Source: Bacillota bacterium
Lineage (GTDB): Bacteria > Bacillota > Clostridia > Lachnospirales > Lachnospiraceae
Assembly: GCA_023395555.1 (NCBI GenBank)
Contig: JAEWYQ010000074.1
Span: 1-64,000, forward strand
Reading direction: 5' to 3'
DNA: 64,000 nt
Positions within the stretch are counted from its first letter, which is position 1. Each line of letters opens with the position of its first letter. The notes under the pieces were generated by a model. That model ran no database searches. It was not told the DNA's origin and saw only the letters and a list, made by a program, of their open reading frames with translations. Positions 63,846 through 64,000 of this stretch are shown one piece after another. A program made the translations under genes and the position numbers.

Positions 63846-64000
63846 ATGTCATTAGAGGTTGCAATTAAGAAAAAGCTCAAGGGGTTTACCCTTGAGGTGG
63901 AATTTGATAATGAGAATCAGAGGCTGGGAATCCTGGGAGCCTCCGGCTCCGGCAAGAGCATGACCCTGAAATGCATTGCGGGAATTGAACGCCCTGACGA
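63846..64000 (+). CDS. modC: molybdate ABC transporter ATPase ModC (partial, runs off window)
   Basis: Only the first 51 codons are inside the window. It begins MSLEVAIKKKLKGFTLEVEF and has Walker A GASGSGKSMTLKCIAGIERP. Matches ModC, whose ATPase drives molybdate import with ModA and ModB. It starts seven bases after modB, in one operon. Confidence 0.88.
   Translation, partial: MSLEVAIKKKLKGFTLEVEFDNENQRLGILGASGSGKSMTLKCIAGIERPD

Overview
The window looks like the replication-origin region of a spore-forming anaerobic Clostridia chromosome, most likely Lachnospiraceae. The gene order gyrA-gyrB-recF-yaaA-dnaN-dnaA // rpmH-rnpA-yidD-yidC-khpB-mnmE-mnmG-rsmG-(two-component pair)-parA-parB is the classical Firmicute origin layout. 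CotF-type coat proteins, DUF3881, DUF4446, AdhE and orphan selenium/molybdenum genes point to the same group. This placement is inferred from gene content. No 16S rRNA lies in the window.

Left flank (1-4.6 kb): a truncated GyrI-like effector-binding ORF, two small spore coat genes, a lactonase-type beta-propeller protein, a decayed HD-GYP membrane protein, tRNA-Ser(GCT), and a two-subunit Fe-S fumarase. Origin block (4.7-26 kb): genes left of about 13.4 kb run leftward and those right of it rightward, so forks leave from the dnaA/rpmH intergenic region. DnaA-box-like sites lie on both sides of dnaA. Two perfect 16-bp parS sites sit at the parAB locus, one of them inside parB.

Middle (26-41 kb): adhE, whose promoter is bracketed by two Rex-type operators; an HD-GYP protein; DUF3881; tRNA-Arg(CCT); a scar of two truncated genes; a VOC protein and a GNAT protein; then a complete phosphate regulon (pstSCAB-phoU-phoP-phoR) behind a three-repeat Pho box. 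At 41-45 kb an AtuA-type (DUF1446) gene and a divergent FadR-type regulator plus PfkB kinase share an intergenic region with two mirror-placed copies of one operator motif. Next to AtuA is a 5'-truncated tandem-repeat jellyroll ORF, probably a deletion junction.

Right part (45-64 kb): a coiled-coil membrane protein, a D,D-carboxypeptidase, a flavoprotein, trmB, trxA, tRNA-Lys(CTT), surface and FliD-like proteins, then a long same-strand selenium/molybdenum cluster: tocopherol-cyclase-like protein, a MocA-like/ModE-like fusion, selD, yedF, yqeB, an EF2568-type cysteine desulfurase, DUF3343, yqeC, a MoeA-like protein, a MoaC-MOSC fusion, mogA, moaA, modA, modB and the start of modC. Together these import molybdate, build molybdopterin, and supply selenium to selenium-dependent molybdenum hydroxylases without obvious selenocysteine machinery in view. 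No transposase, integrase, prophage, CRISPR or rRNA operon was seen. Repeats are limited to intergenic palindromic elements (29.7 and 48.3 kb) and one long perfect inverted repeat (31.0 kb).
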